The notes beneath the pieces are model-generated. The model was not told where the DNA came from, ran no database searches, and saw only the letters and a list, made by a program, of their open reading frames with translations. This document shows positions 33,874-41,580 of a stretch of 42,097 nucleotides of DNA, in pieces (position 1 is the first letter of the stretch; each line of letters starts with the position of its first letter). The DNA is taken from contig CANFSO010000008.1 in NCBI GenBank assembly GCA_947449895.1, forward strand, positions 1 to 42,097. Reading direction: 5' to 3'. This DNA comes from Comamonadaceae bacterium. Lineage in GTDB: Bacteria > Pseudomonadota > Gammaproteobacteria > Burkholderiales > Burkholderiaceae_C. A program made the translations under genes and the position numbers.

Positions 33874-34978
33874 GTCGCAAAGCGCGAAGCAGAAAAATAG
33901 GATTCCCCAGGACGTAGCGCCGAAACAAGCGCGTCGGCTCTTGCGCAAGCCGATACAGCCACTCAAAGCCAAGGCGGCGCATCCAGACCGGTGCACGCGG
34001 GGTCTTACCACCCAAGAAGTCGATGATCGCACCGCCACACACAATCAGACACGGCTGGGTCAGAGCATCACGCAAAACACAGGCCACTTCTTCTTGCCGC
34101 GGCATGCCCATGCCCAACACAATCAGATGGCTTTCATGCGCCCGAACCAAAGCCAAATAGTAGTTCGCACCCATAAAACCGTGCGCTTTGGCAGCGCGCC
34201 TGTCATGATCAAAGTCATCCTGCAATGCACCTGCAGCCCGCGTCAGATACGGCTCTTGGGTGCCCAATAATGCAATTGCGCGACCATTGAATTGACGAAT
34301 CAGTCGCGGGATCAGATCGGTGCCGTTGAGGTTCTGCCCTGGCGCCATGCCCAGCATTTTAAAAAGTGCCGACATGCCAGAGCCGTCGCGCAGCAACATG
34401 TCTGCAGCGATCAGCGAGTCAAAAAAATCCGCATCGTGTGCAGCCGAATTCATGGCGTGCGCGTTAACAAAAGCCAGCACGGTAGGCCGTGTCGGCTGAG
34501 CAAGCTGTCGCAGTAAGCGGGCCTCATCAGCGTCCACAGGTACACGCAGAATTTTGTCCAGCAAGGCCTGCCAACGGTTGGGCCATGCATCGCCATCGGC
34601 CAAACGGTAGAGCATCCCTAAACAAAAAACACCCAGAGAGCCACCCAGTACATCAGCGAGCAGGTCGTCCCAGCCAGCGTGTCGACCCGGCAAGCGCAAC
34701 TGGTGTAATTCGTCCATCGAACCCACCGCCAGCGCTCCCAACAAGCCGAACAACAGCAAGCGCCAACCACGCGCGCCCGAAGCCACGCCCATCGTCGCCG
34801 CAACAACGGAAAACAAGGTGGCATGTGCCAACAGATCCCACGGTGGGGTGAACAAGTCAACGGCCACGGGCAGGGCACCGCCAAAATACAAGCCCAACGC
34901 GATAACCACCACACCCACCGTGGCCCACCATCGCAGGCTGGCAGGTGGGTGAAACACCGCACTGTTTGATTCAGACAT
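33851..34978 (-). CDS. VanZ-like membrane domain fused to a WecG/TagA/CpsF glycosyltransferase
   Basis: This 375-aa protein has two parts. Residues 15-126 carry three to four hydrophobic segments and the VanZ-like pattern SMDELHQLRLPGRHAGWDDLLADVLGG (Asp89, Glu90, His92, Gln93, Pro-Gly-Arg 97-99, Asp104/105). Residues 160-375 are a WecG/TagA/CpsF (GT26) transferase with LRDGSGM (196-202), NGTDLIPRL (218-226) and GMGMPRQEEV (289-298). GT26 enzymes add the second sugar, often ManNAc-type, to an undecaprenyl-PP-linked first sugar. The membrane part may dock it to that lipid (inference). It overlaps epsG by 8 bases and the convergent GT4 gene by 23. Confidence 0.9.
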   Translation of the reverse strand: MSESNSAVFHPPASLRWWATVGVVVIALGLYFGGALPVAVDLFTPPWDLLAHATLFSVVAATMGVASGARGWRLLLFGLLGALAVGSMDELHQLRLPGRHAGWDDLLADVLGGSLGVFCLGMLYRLADGDAWPNRWQALLDKILRVPVDADEARLLRQLAQPTRPTVLAFVNAHAMNSAAHDADFFDSLIAADMLLRDGSGMSALFKMLGMAPGQNLNGTDLIPRLIRQFNGRAIALLGTQEPYLTRAAGALQDDFDHDRRAAKAHGFMGANYYLALVRAHESHLIVLGMGMPRQEEVACVLRDALTQPCLIVCGGAIIDFLGGKTPRAPVWMRRLGFEWLYRLAQEPTRLFRRYVLGNPIFLLRALRLRWAQQR

Positions 34979-35870
34979 CGTTGAGCACTGAACCCAGCAC
35001 CGTCACGCCAAACTCGCGCAGACCCTGTGTCAGCTGAGTCATCTGCGGTACGGAACTACGGCCTTGGCGAGCCACCAACAAAGCGGCACCCGCTCGCACA
35101 GCAACAGTGTGCCCATCAGCGTAAGCACTGGCAGCGGGGGTGTCGATGATGATGACATCAAAAATTTCGCCCATCGACTGCAACAAGGTCGAAAAATGAT
35201 TGCGCCCCAGTAATTCCTGTGGGTTCGGTGGAATCACGCCGGCAGGTAACACCGACAAATCATGCAGCTCAGGGATGCTGACAACGGCATCAGAACCAGC
35301 TCGACCCACCAGCATGTCAGACAAACCGGCGCGCGCACCGAGGTTGAACAACTTGTGCTGCCTGGGTCCGCGCAAGTCAGCGTCTATCAGCAAGGTTCGT
35401 AGACCCAATTGTGAAAATACGATGGCTAAATTCGCGGCCAAATAGCTTCGTCCCTCGCCCTGACTGGCACTCGAAATTGCCAAACCACGGCGATCAGAAC
35501 TGGTGTCGAACCATCGCAACATCAGCTGGCTACGCAACGCACGCAGATCCTCCACGACCTGACTGGCCGGTTCATAAGCCGCCAGCAGTTCACGACTGAG
35601 CTTGCAGTCTTCAGTCAAATACGAGTAATCGAACTGCACCGACAAGGCATAGCGCACATCGTCATCCGTCAGCAGTCCCAAGGCTTGGCCGGCATCACCA
35701 AACCGCACATGGGTGCTGTGCTGAAACGACAATATCCGGTCGACATCGACGCACGACAAACGCTCAGCTTCGACCAAAATATCGCCAATACATCGGCCTG
35801 AGCCGGTGGCCGGTTTACTGGGGACTGACAGCGGAACTGACCGAACAAATAGAGGGTGCTTGAGGGTCAT
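34971..35870 (-). CDS. epsG: BY-kinase-like chain-length regulator, EpsG type
   Basis: This 299-aa protein pairs with EpsF to control polymerisation and export. Residues 26-90 resemble the MshEN/type II secretion ATPase N-terminal domain (IGDILVEAERL, ILSFQ, FGDAGQALGLL, ALSVQFDY). The kinase part has ISSASQGEGRSYLAANLA (132-149), where Arg141 replaces the usual Walker A Lys, Walker A' LLIDADLR (160-167) and Walker B VIIIDTPAA (239-247). The protein ends at SVLNDV with no tyrosine-rich tail, so classical tail autophosphorylation is not possible. The ATG overlaps the epsF stop (ATGA). Confidence 0.9.
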   Translation of the reverse strand: MTLKHPLFVRSVPLSVPSKPATGSGRCIGDILVEAERLSCVDVDRILSFQHSTHVRFGDAGQALGLLTDDDVRYALSVQFDYSYLTEDCKLSRELLAAYEPASQVVEDLRALRSQLMLRWFDTSSDRRGLAISSASQGEGRSYLAANLAIVFSQLGLRTLLIDADLRGPRQHKLFNLGARAGLSDMLVGRAGSDAVVSIPELHDLSVLPAGVIPPNPQELLGRNHFSTLLQSMGEIFDVIIIDTPAASAYADGHTVAVRAGAALLVARQGRSSVPQMTQLTQGLREFGVTVLGSVLNDV

Positions 35871-37294
35871 ATCGTTTTTCCATCTCCAAGCTTGACCGCA
35901 CCAAGTGCCAGTCGACCCGGTCCCGGTAAGCGCAGATTTCCAGACTTAGACATCACCATTCGCGCACTGCTGATCCGTCCCAAAACCGGCAGTTCCAATA
36001 TGGCCGTGATGTCTTCAACTGAACGCACTCGGCGATTTTTAAACTCCAAAAACAACACGCAAGCGATGCCTAACAGCGTCCCGCAAAAGGCTGCAATCAA
36101 CAAGTTCAAAACCGTTTTTGGGCTGGATGGGTTCAGCGGCTCAATGGCGGTGTTAAGCCTGACGACATTGGTCTGATTGGTCAGACTCTGCAGCCGCGTT
36201 TGAGACGCGTTTTTACTCACCTCTTCGTAAGCGCGTTGGGCCGCCTCGACATCGCGACGGTAGACGTTGAGTTCATCGCGATCTTTGTTGAACTTCAAAA
36301 CGCGCGATTTCTGGGATGCAACGGCGCCCATTAGTTCGCGCTCTCTGTCTTTACCGACTTGATAAGCGGTGTTGATAGACGCATTGATGCTGCGGGTTTC
36401 TGCGACGAGCCGCTGCCGCAACGCCGCCAGTTCTGACTGCATACGCTGCAACTGCGGATGGTTGGGCCCGAGATTGACGCTGGTCTCCTGAACTTTCGCA
36501 TCCATGCGCCCTATATCGGTTTTCAAGCTATTGATCAGCGTACTGTCCATCACCTCGGCCACACTGTCGCTTCGTGCATTGCGCTTGCTTTGGCTGTCCG
36601 TCGTCGCCACCTGCACGCCCGTGAGTTGTGCCGAAATAGCGCCGAGCTTGGCGGTTTCATAATCCAGCCGCTCATCGCTGGTAACAATGCCGGCTTTTTG
36701 CTGGTAGTCGGACAGGCGCGACTGGGCGTCTTCAAGCTTGCTGCGCGACGCCTTGGCCTGCTCGTCAAACCATTCTGCGTAAATGCGCGCAGGCTCGGTC
36801 TTAAGAGCCAAATTGGTGTCCATGTAAGCCTGTGCAAACGCATTGGCAATCTGCGCGGTACTGTGAGCATCGCCACCTTTGTAGCTGATATTGATGACAT
36901 TGCTCTCACGCGCAGGGCGTACATCCAGCCGCTTTTGCAGTGAGTCCGCCAACCACACTTGCAAGGAACCGCGACCCTCCGTCGCTGCCAACCAACGTTG
37001 ACGTAGTTCAGCCTTTTCGTCGAGCTTGAGCATGCTGACCACGCGCTGGGCAACTCGATCGCCGGTGATGATGTCGACTTGCGTGGCCAAGTAGCTGGGG
37101 GCCACCACACCGGCCAACGACCCGCCGGCCACAGGGTCTGGCGTGCGCATGTCAACCAGCACGGCGGTCTGTGCGGTGTATTGCCGCGGCAGCAAAAAAC
37201 TCACTACCAACGCCAATAAAACAGAACCTACCGCGATGAGCAGCGCCAGACGATATCGCGCCCGCAATATGAGAAAAAATTGATGAAGTGACAT
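35867..37294 (-). CDS. epsF: Polysaccharide chain-length determinant, EpsF (Wzz-like)
   Basis: This 475-aa inner-membrane protein has one helix near residues 16-34 (ALLIAVGSVLLALVVSFLLP) and another near 401-420 (LLIAAFCGTLLGIACVLFL). A long periplasmic region rich in coiled coil lies between (about 170-370, with LGPNHPQLQRMQSELAALRQRL). The Pro-rich segment before the second helix (IEPLNPSSPKTVLN) is the Wzz signature. The short cytoplasmic tail RVRSVEDITAILELPVLGRI is typical of partners of BY-kinases encoded as a separate gene, here epsG. It sets EPS chain length and links polymerisation to export through EpsE. Confidence 0.94.
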   Translation of the reverse strand: MSLHQFFLILRARYRLALLIAVGSVLLALVVSFLLPRQYTAQTAVLVDMRTPDPVAGGSLAGVVAPSYLATQVDIITGDRVAQRVVSMLKLDEKAELRQRWLAATEGRGSLQVWLADSLQKRLDVRPARESNVINISYKGGDAHSTAQIANAFAQAYMDTNLALKTEPARIYAEWFDEQAKASRSKLEDAQSRLSDYQQKAGIVTSDERLDYETAKLGAISAQLTGVQVATTDSQSKRNARSDSVAEVMDSTLINSLKTDIGRMDAKVQETSVNLGPNHPQLQRMQSELAALRQRLVAETRSINASINTAYQVGKDRERELMGAVASQKSRVLKFNKDRDELNVYRRDVEAAQRAYEEVSKNASQTRLQSLTNQTNVVRLNTAIEPLNPSSPKTVLNLLIAAFCGTLLGIACVLFLEFKNRRVRSVEDITAILELPVLGRISSARMVMSKSGNLRLPGPGRLALGAVKLGDGKTI

Positions 37295-37306
37295 GCGTCA
37301 CACTTT

Positions 37307-38125
37307 CTAAAAAATGCTTTCGCGCACATAAATAACGTCTTCAGGACGCACCACATCCGTGAGCCTCGGATCGGTTTCAATCACCTGACCGGCTGCATCT
37401 CGGCGATGCAATTTAAGGCGGTTTTGACTACCCCGCGCCGTTGGCCCACCGCCTTGTGCCAAAGCCTGCATCACCGTCATGCCACGCTCAATGCGATACG
37501 GACCAGGGCGTTGCGCCTCGCCGTAGATGTAGAACATCGGCGCCTTGCTAACGTACAGCGTGTCACCGCCAGCCAACACGATGTCATCTTCAGGTTTTTG
37601 ATTCAGGAACAGGCCGGGTATGTCAATCACCCGGCGAAATGCCTGCCCCTGCCGATGGCCGGTGAGGATCAGCACATCGTCACCGGTGGGCGTTACGCCG
37701 CCTGCCGTAGCCAACATGTCACTGACCCGTGTGTTGCCCGTCTCTAACGGAAAACGTCCAGGCCGATTCACCTGACCGAGCACCGCCACCTGATTGCCGC
37801 GCACTTGCTTCAGGATGATGTTGACTTGCGGTGAACGCACGAACCCGCCAGAAAGTAGCGCATCAGCGATTTTTTTTTCCGCATCGGCCAAGCTCAAACC
37901 GCCAATCTGAACATTGCCAATCAATGGATAACTGATGATCCCGCTCTCAGATACCCGCGCCTCGACCGCTAAATCCGGATTCTGAAAAACCTGCACCCCG
38001 ATCGAATCGCCGGCTCCGAGCCGATAGTCCTGCGCAATCACGACCGGCGCACTGATTTGCGCATCAGCAGCAACTCCAGCGCAGAAACAAAAAGCCATCA
38101 ACGTATGACGAATCAGATATTTCAT
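37307..38125 (-). CDS. epsE: Polysaccharide export protein, EpsE (Wza-like)
   Basis: This 272-aa protein has a signal peptide (about residues 1-22, cleavage after VAADA) and the poly-export motif DYRLGAGDSIGVQVFQNPDL. Two SLBB-type segments follow (VAVLGQVNRPGRFPLE and FYIYGEAQRPGPYRIERGMTVMQALAQGGG). It should form the periplasmic/outer-membrane export channel. No clear lipobox is present, unlike Wza. The ATG at 38125 is preceded by GAGGTG. It lies 12 bp before epsF and 73 bp after epsL. Confidence 0.94.
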   Translation of the reverse strand: MKYLIRHTLMAFCFCAGVAADAQISAPVVIAQDYRLGAGDSIGVQVFQNPDLAVEARVSESGIISYPLIGNVQIGGLSLADAEKKIADALLSGGFVRSPQVNIILKQVRGNQVAVLGQVNRPGRFPLETGNTRVSDMLATAGGVTPTGDDVLILTGHRQGQAFRRVIDIPGLFLNQKPEDDIVLAGGDTLYVSKAPMFYIYGEAQRPGPYRIERGMTVMQALAQGGGPTARGSQNRLKLHRRDAAGQVIETDPRLTDVVRPEDVIYVRESIF

Positions 38126-38198
38126 CAAGTCACCTCATCCCAGTCATCGAGTCAGTCAAAATTTAAAAAAGCACCAGTCCCCTGCGCATGAGGCGCCA

Positions 38199-39491
38199 TC
38201 AGAATTTCACAAGCGCTGAAAGTCCCAGTAAATTGGCTTTGTAATCAAGGTTCTGAATCGTCGAGCTACGTTTGTCGTAGGCCAATGACGCCACGAGTTT
38301 GACGTTCCGACGTGGCTCCCATTCGACACTCAAGCCGTCCTGACTCAGGGTGTCGCGTCGCCCACTGAAACCTGGCTCCAAGGTTCCTTTGTAGTACCGC
38401 AAGCCCTGGTCTAACCGCAGGCGAATAGCTGTTTTCTCCGTAGGATTCCAAACCGGGCTGATGTAGACACGCCCGCCGACAAAGTAGCTGGGAATAATGG
38501 CGCTGGGCTGATAGCTGGAAATTTCACGGATCACCCCCGCCTCGATGCGGGTCTTGCCAGTGACGACCCAATTGACGTTAACGCGACCAACAACACCCGA
38601 AAACTCACTGCCCGCAGTTTCGTCACGCTTGCGTTCTATGTGCGCCACGCGCCCCTGCACAGCTGTGCTCCCTGATGGGATCCAGTCAAAACTGAACTCA
38701 TGCTCCACGTCAGAAAAATGTCTGGATGGCAAGGTTGTGACGGGCAAGCCACCGTATTCGCCATTGCCTTTTCTGTATCGGTAGGCCAATGCGTTGCCAG
38801 TGAGAAAGACATACTTGGCACCGACTTCACCCCCGGCCACTGTTGTGTTGGAAACAGCACTCGCCGCCCCGCTGTTTTTAACGCTTCTGTCAAATACGCC
38901 GCCCAACAAGCGAACAGCGCTGCCTAATTCATACTCACCATCGACGCGCTGGGTATCCTCGCTACGGTGATTAACAACACCCGTGCTTTGCACCAACGAT
39001 GAGTTGTCAATGTACTCACTCCTGTCAGCTGTCACGTTACCAACGAACCTCGGCGTGAGATTCCAACGCCAAGCTGCTGCGTAATTGATCGCAGTGAAGT
39101 CGAGCGATGAATTATTTTTATAGCGGTAGTCCTGCGCGTTCACATCCAGTTCAACGCGCTGCAAACCGTAGCGCTTGTCAAGCTTCATTCCAAGCGTCGT
39201 CACACCATAAGTGTCTGCCTGCCGAGTCGAACTGTCGGGCAGCCTGAAAATATTACTGTCATGCTCAAGTGTTTGCCCAAGACGGAACTGCATCGTCTCG
39301 GGCAGCTGTGACTGATTTCTCAACGGCGGTAGATCGGGCAGCCGCGGCTGCTGCACCCAGTTTGGATCAATCGGACTCTGCTGCGCCAGCGCTAGCGTCG
39401 GTGTGGCAACAGACAACAGGAGGCCCAGCAGGCTGAGTGGAAATGAAAATGACGGCTGAGTGATAGACGCTGAACTGGCTACTGGTGACAT
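38199..39491 (-). CDS. epsL: EpsL-type outer-membrane beta-barrel protein of EPS loci
   Basis: This 430-aa protein has a signal peptide ending ALA-QQ (cleavage after residue 36). Alternating hydrophobic/polar strands such as YGLQRVELDVNAQDYRYKN fill the rest, and the last residue is Phe (LSALVKF), as in outer-membrane barrels. The sequence and position match the EpsL family found with EpsB, EpsE, EpsF and EpsG. It may act as an outer-membrane exit pore for the polysaccharide (inference from the family's location). The ATG at 39491 has GAGGA eight bases upstream; a GTG at 39506 is less likely. Confidence 0.88.
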   Translation of the reverse strand: MSPVASSASITQPSFSFPLSLLGLLLSVATPTLALAQQSPIDPNWVQQPRLPDLPPLRNQSQLPETMQFRLGQTLEHDSNIFRLPDSSTRQADTYGVTTLGMKLDKRYGLQRVELDVNAQDYRYKNNSSLDFTAINYAAAWRWNLTPRFVGNVTADRSEYIDNSSLVQSTGVVNHRSEDTQRVDGEYELGSAVRLLGGVFDRSVKNSGAASAVSNTTVAGGEVGAKYVFLTGNALAYRYRKGNGEYGGLPVTTLPSRHFSDVEHEFSFDWIPSGSTAVQGRVAHIERKRDETAGSEFSGVVGRVNVNWVVTGKTRIEAGVIREISSYQPSAIIPSYFVGGRVYISPVWNPTEKTAIRLRLDQGLRYYKGTLEPGFSGRRDTLSQDGLSVEWEPRRNVKLVASLAYDKRSSTIQNLDYKANLLGLSALVKF

Positions 39492-39551
39492 GGGAGTATT
39501 CCTCACTGTGGTTCAAGTTGAGTGGCTGTGTGAATCAAATAAATCGGTGGC

Positions 39552-40979
39552 TCAATAAGCCGTGCTGTCTTTAAAGACGAGCCGAATCGTTTTCAAAATG
39601 ATGTAAAGATCTAACTGCAAAGACCAGTTGCGCAAGTAGTCCATGTCAAAGTCAATGCGTGCCTGCATCTTGTCCAAGGTGTCTGTTTCGCCTCGCTGAC
39701 CGTTCACTTGGGCCCAGCCAGTGATGCCGGGTCTGACCTTGTGCCGAACCATGTAGCCCTTGATCAGGGTTCGATAAAGTTCGTTGTGCGCTACCGCATG
39801 TGGACGCGGACCCACCACACTCATGCGGCCTTGCAAGACATTCAAAAACTGCGGTAATTCATCGAGCGAGGTACGACGAAGAAAAGCCCCGAGGCAGGTG
39901 ACCCGTGCATCATTTTTTTTCGCCTGTACGATCTGATCACTGTCCTCCGTGACCACCATCGAACGAAATTTGTAGACCACAATTTCCTCACCATCCAGCC
40001 CGTAACGCCGCTGCTTGAAGAAAACCGGACCAGGCGAGTCGAGCTTCACAAGGATGGCAACGAGCGCCAACAAGGGAGAGATCAGCAGCAAGATCAGTGA
40101 TGCCAACAACACATCACTGGCTCTTTTGAGAAATCCGTTGTATCCCCTGAACGGCGTGTCACAAACCGAGATCACCGCGACACCGCAGACTGAATCACTG
40201 CGTCCCTGAATCAGATCAGTGATGAACATATCTGGCACAAAGTAGATCGATGCCGTGGTGTCTTTCAGTCCATCAAGCACCTGCAAAATGCGTGGTCGGG
40301 ACGTCATGGGGAGTGACAGATAAATAGACTGCACCCTGTTTCTTTTAACGAAATCGGGTAACTCGTTGATTTTCCCGACCAACTTGAATTCATCCGGATG
40401 GGCGCACCGCTCATCGCCTCGGTCGTCGATAAAACCAAGTAATGTGATACCGGCGTACTCAGACACCGTGATGCCACGCGCCAAAGCCTCTCCCTGTGGA
40501 TTCATCCCCACAATCACGGCTCGCGGCAACGCCCCTTGCATGCGAATCAACTGCGGCGCAAGACGGCGCAATGTCAGGTGCGCAAACACCTGGCTCAAGG
40601 GTGCCAGCCACATCCAGTGGCCTACGACGTTCATTGAAAATGAGGTGATGTAGCCGGTCAAAAAACCTGTCGTCAGCAGCAGTCCGGCCACCCAGAGCCA
40701 GTTAAAAAAGACATTGAAAATCATTCTCTTAACGGGCATACGCAATTGCGATGCGCCTGGAAATGACAAGGAGAAAACAATCACCCCGACGATCAGATAC
40801 GCCGATGTCATGCGGCCATTCCAATAGATCGCCAACATCCACAGCGTGAGCACCAGAATGAGAGGATCTAAAACCGCTTCAATGACACGAAATACATGAC
40901 TTCGTCCCAAACCAGCGTCGCGTGGTTTGCGTCCTTCTAGCCAAGCTGCAGCCCCATTGACTGATGAACCTGTTGTCAT
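39552..40979 (-). CDS. epsB: Undecaprenyl-phosphate glucose phosphotransferase, EpsB (WcaJ-like)
   Basis: This 475-aa polyprenyl-phosphate hexose-1-phosphate transferase starts the repeat unit by moving a sugar phosphate (probably glucose) from UDP-sugar to undecaprenyl phosphate. Four N-terminal hydrophobic segments lead to a CoA-binding-like domain (ALPRAVIVGMNPQGEALARGI). A further membrane segment (LLASLILLLISPLLALVAILVKL) precedes the catalytic domain with FFKQRRYGLDGEEIVVYKFRSMV, VVGPRPHAVAHN and the closing WSLQLDLYIILKTI. The ATG at 40979 has GAGGA only three bases upstream. It lies 6 bp after a possible 51-aa gene and 60 bp before epsL. Confidence 0.95.
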   Translation of the reverse strand: MTTGSSVNGAAAWLEGRKPRDAGLGRSHVFRVIEAVLDPLILVLTLWMLAIYWNGRMTSAYLIVGVIVFSLSFPGASQLRMPVKRMIFNVFFNWLWVAGLLLTTGFLTGYITSFSMNVVGHWMWLAPLSQVFAHLTLRRLAPQLIRMQGALPRAVIVGMNPQGEALARGITVSEYAGITLLGFIDDRGDERCAHPDEFKLVGKINELPDFVKRNRVQSIYLSLPMTSRPRILQVLDGLKDTTASIYFVPDMFITDLIQGRSDSVCGVAVISVCDTPFRGYNGFLKRASDVLLASLILLLISPLLALVAILVKLDSPGPVFFKQRRYGLDGEEIVVYKFRSMVVTEDSDQIVQAKKNDARVTCLGAFLRRTSLDELPQFLNVLQGRMSVVGPRPHAVAHNELYRTLIKGYMVRHKVRPGITGWAQVNGQRGETDTLDKMQARIDFDMDYLRNWSLQLDLYIILKTIRLVFKDSTAY

Positions 40980-40985
40980 CAATCC

Positions 40986-41141
40986 TCAGCCTCGTAAACG
41001 CAACGCAAGCAACATAGTCAAGCGACCGGCAAGTCTGCGTCTCTCCTGTTCAGCCTGAAGTGAAGGTTCATGCCATTGTGCGAACCATGGCAGTGTTCGG
41101 ACCACGCGAGATGGATTTTCGGCTTGCGGATTGATTAACAT
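40986..41141 (-). CDS. Possible 51-aa protein opening the leftward EPS operon, unknown
   Basis: This is a short frame with an ATG at 41141 preceded by AGAAGG six bases upstream, a good ribosome-binding site. It stops 6 bp before the epsB ATG, so translation could be coupled. The product is basic and Arg/Leu-rich at the C-terminus (RRLAGRLTMLLALRLRG), with WFAQWHEP in the middle. It matches no family I know. It may be a real small gene or a leader peptide; the frame alone is too short to be sure. Confidence 0.4.
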   Translation of the reverse strand: MLINPQAENPSRVVRTLPWFAQWHEPSLQAEQERRRLAGRLTMLLALRLRG

Positions 41142-41302
41142 GCTCTGCCTTCTCGCGCTCTTATGTTTGTCAAATGTCAGATTATTCCGACGCCAAAACT
41201 CAGCAGATGTAGGACAAAAACAGCTGCGACTGACAGGCAGACGCACGCTTAACAAAATACGTCATCAATAGCCGGGGTCACGCCTTGCCGCTACAATTTA
41301 AA
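41142..41302. other. Intergenic region between the leftward EPS operon and the gcv riboswitch
   Basis: These 161 bp of a 439-bp gene-free stretch should hold two divergent promoters. For gcvT, TACAAT at 41292-41297 is a good -10 box with a poor -35. For the EPS operon on the minus strand, TTGACA occurs shortly before the 51-aa frame (41177-41182), but no matching -10 is obvious. The EPS start signal therefore remains unclear. Confidence 0.4.
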
Positions 41303-41520
41303 TGTCAGGAGAGAGTTCTAAACTGAGAACCGCCGAAGGCGCAACCGAACCCTTTATGGTTCGCTGAACGCTCAGGCCAAAGGACTGACAACCGTCACCG
41401 CGCAGCCCAGCTGTTCTGTGGCGTTCCCATCTGGAGAGAGGCCGTTGTTCGAGACGGTCCACCGAAGGAGCAAGCCTGCATCGCCGGGCGAATCTCTCAG
41501 GTAAAGTGGACAGAAGGGGC
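41303..41520 (+). ncRNA. Tandem glycine riboswitch upstream of gcvT
   Basis: Two glycine aptamers lie in a row. The first (about 41303-41390) has AGGAGAGAG, GCCGAAGGCGCAACCG and CTCAGGCCAAAGGACTGACA, closed by TGTC/GACA. The second (about 41429-41520) has CTGGAGAGAG, CACCGAAGGAGCAAGCC and TCTCAGGTAAAGTGGACAG followed by AAGGGG. These blocks are the conserved glycine-riboswitch core. In bacteria it turns on glycine-cleavage genes when glycine is plentiful, and gcvT follows. The second aptamer ends about 60 bases before the start codon, so control may act on translation or by a short expression platform. Confidence 0.97.
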
Positions 41521-41580
41521 AGCCCATGATGCGTCATGGATTCCGCGCCATGCCGCGCTTTGCCCCCCGGAGAACCGCCT

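Noticed and set aside
34971-35870. epsG as a minD/parA-type partition ATPase
   Set aside because: Position after epsF, the LLIDADLR motif and the MshEN-like start fit the EpsG chain-length regulators better than cell-division ATPases.
27227-41141. Exosortase (EpsH/XrtA-type) gene expected in methanolan-type EPS loci
   Set aside because: No multi-helix protein with the exosortase Cys/Arg/His motifs is present; all large frames in the interval are explained by other families.
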